This document shows positions 46,820 to 50,056 of a stretch of 50,056 nucleotides of DNA, in pieces; within the stretch, counting starts at the first letter, position 1, and every line of letters starts with the position of its first letter. The DNA is taken from positions 1 to 50,056 of the forward strand of contig CAKKRC010000015.1 in assembly GCA_919902495.1 (NCBI GenBank), in the 5' to 3' direction. Under the pieces are notes generated by a model, which saw only the letters and a program-made list of their open reading frames with translations, made no database searches and was not told the origin of the DNA. The translations under genes and the position numbers were made by a program. The DNA comes from Nitrospiria bacterium. GTDB taxonomy: Bacteria > Nitrospirota > UBA9217.

Positions 46820-49432
46820 TCAAGGAACGACGACCATATGCATTCCGCCGCCAGCGCTGGTCGAGATCACGGTGTTCGTATCGCTCGCCACATCGATCAC
46901 GTACCCGGTCAGATCTCCCATGCAGTCGACGTAGAGTATCTTTGCGGCTGCATCCATCCCTACGCTCCGCGCGCCGGTGCCGACCGTGATCGTATCGAAG
47001 GCCACGTTGGTAGAAGTGTTGATGGCCGAGACCGTATTTCCAACTCCGGAGTTGTAGTTCGTTACGTACAGACGCTGCGCAGCGCTGTCCAGCGCAAGCC
47101 GGAACGGGCCGGTGTCGACCGGAATTTCGGACCTGGCACCCGTGCTCATATTGATCGCCGATACTGTGTTGGCGCCCTGATTCGTCACGAACAGCTTGCT
47201 CGTTGCCGGATCAAATACCGCGCTGACGGGGTCATTGAAGCCCGACAGGGTCGCGGACGGAATGATGGTATTCGTTAGCGTATCAACGACCGAGACCGTG
47301 TTGCTTGCACTATTGACGACATACAGCCGGTTACCGGTAGGGTCGAAGGTTAGACCCCTGGGGCCGCTCAATCCTGTTATGGTCGCAATCACCGTGTTGT
47401 CGCTCGTATCAATAACCGAGACAGTTGTTCCGTTGTTCGCATTGCCATTGTTCGAGACATACAGTCTGTGAGTGCCTTGGGGAGATAGTACCGCGCCGGG
47501 ACCTGTGCCAACCGTTATGGAGGTTAGCGTCATATTGTTGATCGTGTCAATGACGTAGACTTTATTGCCGGTGCCGCCGCCGTTATCGGAGGTGTAGAGC
47601 CGATTCGCCGATGCGTCCACTGCGGCGTTCACGAGCGACACGGCCGTTGAACTCGGCGTCTGTACCATATACAGTTTGTAGAGCGTCGTGGCTGTTGAAC
47701 TGGAGTAAGTGGTCGTGACGGCAAGTTGATTGCCGCCGACGCCGTAGATCTTTCCCTTGGTCGTCACGTCGTTCCAGTACCGGGCGAGGGCAATATTGTT
47801 ATTGGAGGCTGGAGCGACCGAATATGCCGCAGTGATGATCTTCCCATCGGACTGGATGCCAAGCCCAAAGCTTTGATCAACGACCGCGCCGCAGGTTAGG
47901 CAATTGCCAGGCATGTCGGTGCCTATGGCGGTCATTAGTGTTCCGGGCTGGGGTCCGGAAGGATTAAAGGTCACATCCAGATTACCCGAAGAATCATACT
48001 TGGCGATCCCGAAGACCCATCTCGTGCCGTTGTTAACGTCGCCGAAGATGATAAAAGAATCATCCGGCAGCACTTTCAACGCGTATGCCTCGGCAGAGGT
48101 AGTGCCGTTGAAGGTCGTCAACACCTTGCCGGAAGCGCCGAATCCCGTGTCGATCGTGGCGTCGGCGTTGAAGCGTAGGATGCCAAAACAGGATTTTGAT
48201 AGACTGTCGCAGCCGGCAGGGCCTGCCATGAGGACCTTGCCGTTGGATTGGATCCCGATCGCCCGGCCAAGCTCGCGCTTGCCGAAACCAACATCGAGGA
48301 CGGACTGATTTACCTTGCTACCGCTCGAGTTGAACTTTATCAGCGCAAAGTCCGACTCGCTTGTGATCCATGAGTCGCCGCCAACGAAGATGCTGCCGTC
48401 GCCTGAAATGGCAACGGCATGGCCGTAATCATTGGCCGAAGATCTGGCAGTGGCCGTTACCGATGTGATGACGCTGCCGCTTGTGCTAAGTCTCAAGAGT
48501 GAAAAGACCCATGCGGAGCCTGGCACAGCTTGTCCCGTGGCAACGATCGTGCCATCGCTCGCGATTGCCAACCCGTTGTAACGGTCGCCGCCGCCATGAT
48601 TCACCGCAAGCCATCCTGAGCCAGCCAGATTTCCCAAAGGATCGTTCGCCGAGTTGTCGAGCCTGCCATCGGGAAGGTACCGCGCTATAAAACTGTCCGG
48701 TCCACTTGAGCCTGCTATAATAATCTTGCCGTCTGGCTGGATAGCGATGGCATAGGTGGTCGGAATTACCGTACCCGTCAGGACTGACACGATCCCACTG
48801 CTCCCGAAACCGGGATCCAGTGTCCCATCGGGATTATACCGAATGATGTGCGATGCTGAAGTGGGCCCGCCTACCCACCAGGAATTCGCCACGACCACGA
48901 TCTTGCCGTCCGGCTGGACCGCCAGTCCGGTTGCCTGGCTGGCGGTGCTGGTGCCGAACGAGGTCACGGCCATACCGTCGGTATCGAAGCTGGTATCCAG
49001 GAGCCCGGACATGCCGCCTTCAACATACATCGCCACACTGCCTGCATTCGTCGTTGCCCCACCGGTCACGGTGATGCCGTCTTTAGATCCTTGATAATAG
49101 ACGGCAGTCTTGCCCGAGTTCAGTCCCTGGAACGTCAGCGTCCAGCCCGATCCCGCAGGAACGCTCGCGATACTGCCGCTGCCGGCGGCGGCAGCGAAAT
49201 CTGCCTGAAGGGTCGTCGTGCCTTTGGACACGATCATGCGGACCCAGGCCACCTCGGCGGGAGCCTTTTGGAACACGGCGCCAGACTTCGCTGACGCGCC
49301 GCTGCCCGGCCAGACCGCGGTGGCAGTGATGCCGCCCATGCCTTGATCAGTCCCAGCCATCTCGCTGTTGCCGCAGGCGGACAGGGACAGTACCGCGAGG
49401 AAAAGAAGTCCGATAGCAAATGTGCGTTTCAT
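46820..49432 (-). CDS. lipoprotein with delta-60 and YVTN beta-propeller repeats
   Basis: The 870-residue protein has a lipoprotein signal with lipobox LSAC (Cys 20). After a linker comes a run of delta-60 repeats (about residues 130-560): GLAVQPDGKIVVVAN, AIQPDGKIIIAGSS, GIQSNGKVLMAG and others, each with LDxxFGxxG. The C-terminal third has YVTN-type propeller repeats: LYVSNNGNANNGTTVSVIDT, LYVVNSASNTVSVVDT, LFVTNQGANTVSAIN, LYVTNYNSG. Such propellers are secreted or cell-surface proteins of unknown ligand. It is transcribed in the same direction as the small gene before it. Confidence 0.85.
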   Translation of the reverse strand: MKRTFAIGLLFLAVLSLSACGNSEMAGTDQGMGGITATAVWPGSGASAKSGAVFQKAPAEVAWVRMIVSKGTTTLQADFAAAAGSGSIASVPAGSGWTLTFQGLNSGKTAVYYQGSKDGITVTGGATTNAGSVAMYVEGGMSGLLDTSFDTDGMAVTSFGTSTASQATGLAVQPDGKIVVVANSWWVGGPTSASHIIRYNPDGTLDPGFGSSGIVSVLTGTVIPTTYAIAIQPDGKIIIAGSSGPDSFIARYLPDGRLDNSANDPLGNLAGSGWLAVNHGGGDRYNGLAIASDGTIVATGQAVPGSAWVFSLLRLSTSGSVITSVTATARSSANDYGHAVAISGDGSIFVGGDSWITSESDFALIKFNSSGSKVNQSVLDVGFGKRELGRAIGIQSNGKVLMAGPAGCDSLSKSCFGILRFNADATIDTGFGASGKVLTTFNGTTSAEAYALKVLPDDSFIIFGDVNNGTRWVFGIAKYDSSGNLDVTFNPSGPQPGTLMTAIGTDMPGNCLTCGAVVDQSFGLGIQSDGKIITAAYSVAPASNNNIALARYWNDVTTKGKIYGVGGNQLAVTTTYSSSTATTLYKLYMVQTPSSTAVSLVNAAVDASANRLYTSDNGGGTGNKVYVIDTINNMTLTSITVGTGPGAVLSPQGTHRLYVSNNGNANNGTTVSVIDTSDNTVIATITGLSGPRGLTFDPTGNRLYVVNSASNTVSVVDTLTNTIIPSATLSGFNDPVSAVFDPATSKLFVTNQGANTVSAINMSTGARSEIPVDTGPFRLALDSAAQRLYVTNYNSGVGNTVSAINTSTNVAFDTITVGTGARSVGMDAAAKILYVDCMGDLTGYVIDVASDTNTVISTSAGGGMHMVVVP

Positions 49433-49475
49433 AGATAATCACTCCGTCCAATGAGCATGATGGGAGAAACGAGCA

Positions 49476-49802
49476 CTACCAGGAACCCGAGACCGTACCG
49501 GTCGTCGGTGGAGGGGCAGCGCCACCACCACCGCCACCGCCGCCACCGGCAGCAGCAGCGATGCCGCCGACGATAAGAGCGCCGAGCGCCCACTTCCACC
49601 AGTTGGACTTGCCTTCCCCGGGTTTTTCGCCGGCCTTGGCGGGCTCACCGGTCTTCTTGAAGTCCTCGGTCATCTTTTCCTCAAGCGTCATTGGCGTACG
49701 GAGCTTCTTTTCCACCGGATCGAACTCGGGGATGAGCTGCGCCCGCACCGGCATAGGCAGAAGGAACCCAAGCAGGACGAGTATGGCGATGAGCTTTTTC
49801 AT
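49476..49802 (-). CDS. small exported glycine-rich protein
   Basis: The 108-residue protein has a signal peptide (residues 1-22, AILVLLGFLLPMPVRA), a charged stretch (EKKLRTPMTLEEKMTEDF with KAGEKPGEGK), a second membrane-like segment WWKWALGALIVGGIAAAA and then nine glycines and a Pro/Thr-rich tail. AAGGAGG directly precedes the ATG at 49802. I do not know the family. Confidence 0.6.
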   Translation of the reverse strand: MKKLIAILVLLGFLLPMPVRAQLIPEFDPVEKKLRTPMTLEEKMTEDFKKTGEPAKAGEKPGEGKSNWWKWALGALIVGGIAAAAGGGGGGGGGAAPPPTTGTVSGSW

Positions 49803-49852
49803 GGAAAACCTCCTTAAGGTCAGCTGACATACTGACAGGCTGGCAAGCTGTA

Positions 49853-50056
49853 TTACTTCCGGAACAGCACGACGCCCCGGTCGCCGTTCATCTGCGGCTC
49901 CTGCTCACGGTTGTACAGCCGCCAAGCGTGGTCGTTCACGCTCTCCGGGGCCAGCAGGGCCTTCTCGAGGTCGCCGGTCGTCAGCGTTTTACCCTCGGCA
50001 AAGCTGGTCTTGAGCGCCTTCAGGAAGAAGTAGGTGAAGAGGCTGTGGTTCTTGTC
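49853..50056 (-). CDS. caspase-like (peptidase C14 family) protein, C-terminal part only
   Basis: The last 67 residues are in the window; the gene continues past 50056. The end reads HSLFTYFFLKALKTSF then LTTGDLEKAL, and RLYNREQEPQMNGDRGVVLFR. This matches the C-terminal end of prokaryotic caspase-like domains (HSLFTYYFLKALxG, then REQxPQ). The catalytic His and Cys lie outside the window. A DUF4384 gene lies 5 kb away, a family often linked with such peptidases. Confidence 0.68.
   Translation of the reverse strand, partial: DKNHSLFTYFFLKALKTSFAEGKTLTTGDLEKALLAPESVNDHAWRLYNREQEPQMNGDRGVVLFRK

Overview
This 50 kb window is bacterial chromosome. Its genes are GC-rich, except for a block of AT-richer genes at about 21.0-24.0 kb. 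The gene set is a demethylmenaquinone methyltransferase, a geranylgeranyl-reductase-type oxidase, a complete bacterial V/A-type ATPase operon, the late cobalamin pathway, AddA/AddB-like recombination nucleases, thioredoxins, a HD-GYP protein and a rare bacterial endonuclease Q. This suits an anaerobic or microaerophilic Gram-negative lineage; an uncultured Nitrospirota or Deltaproteobacteria-like group is my best guess, with low confidence. There is an outer-membrane D15-type protein, so an outer membrane is present.

Layout. 0.2-3.4 kb: menaquinone methyltransferase, a zinc-ribbon winged-helix regulator, a flavin reductase and a VOC protein. 3.6-13.5 kb: V/A-ATPase operon in the order G(H)-I-K-E-C-F-A-B-X-D, which is the Thermus-like order with one extra gene X (CPHC thioredoxin fused to a DsbD/CcdA-like membrane domain) between B and D. 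Several spacers in this operon hold long imperfect hairpins made of short repeated words. 13.5-19.6 kb (minus strand): NosL-like protein, several exported or membrane proteins of unknown function, an RluA-type pseudouridine synthase and a CGGC protein. 19.6-20.3 kb: a RelE/HigB-HigA toxin-antitoxin pair.

20.4-25.9 kb is the most notable region: a chromosomal integron. An IntI-type tyrosine recombinase with a second N-terminal domain reads rightward from a consensus promoter that carries a GAAC-N4-GTTC LexA-type palindrome. To its left lies a divergent cassette array with three recognisable attC sites of 58-59 bp, four cassette genes (one a 48-residue membrane peptide whose ribosome binding site lies in a hairpin) and an exact 221-bp tandem duplication whose ends fall on G/TT cassette boundaries.

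25.9-31.9 kb: EndoQ-like nuclease, GerMN-like protein, GalT-like HIT protein, D15-type outer-membrane protein and a membrane HD-GYP. 31.9-38.7 kb: AddA-like and AddB-like genes separated by a decayed REP-associated transposase (RAYT) fused to REP-like palindromes. 38.7-40.8 kb: ferredoxin, thioredoxin, TlpA-like lipoprotein, tRNA-Gly(CCC) and a DUF3047 protein. 41.0-44.2 kb: cobU-cobT-cobS-cobC, the nucleotide-loop assembly steps of cobalamin. 44.4-50.1 kb: a FlgT-N/DUF4384 exported protein followed by two small two-gene modules (DUF4160/DUF2442 and Phd/PIN), each next to a decayed copy of the 3' end of the DUF4384 gene; then a delta-60/YVTN propeller lipoprotein, a glycine-rich exported peptide and the C-terminus of a caspase-like protein.

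Two themes recur across the window. One is long imperfect inverted repeats of many word families placed directly behind stop codons and sometimes supplying the stop. The other is transcription units whose -10 box lies only 5-9 nt before the ATG with no ribosome binding site, suggesting leaderless messages.
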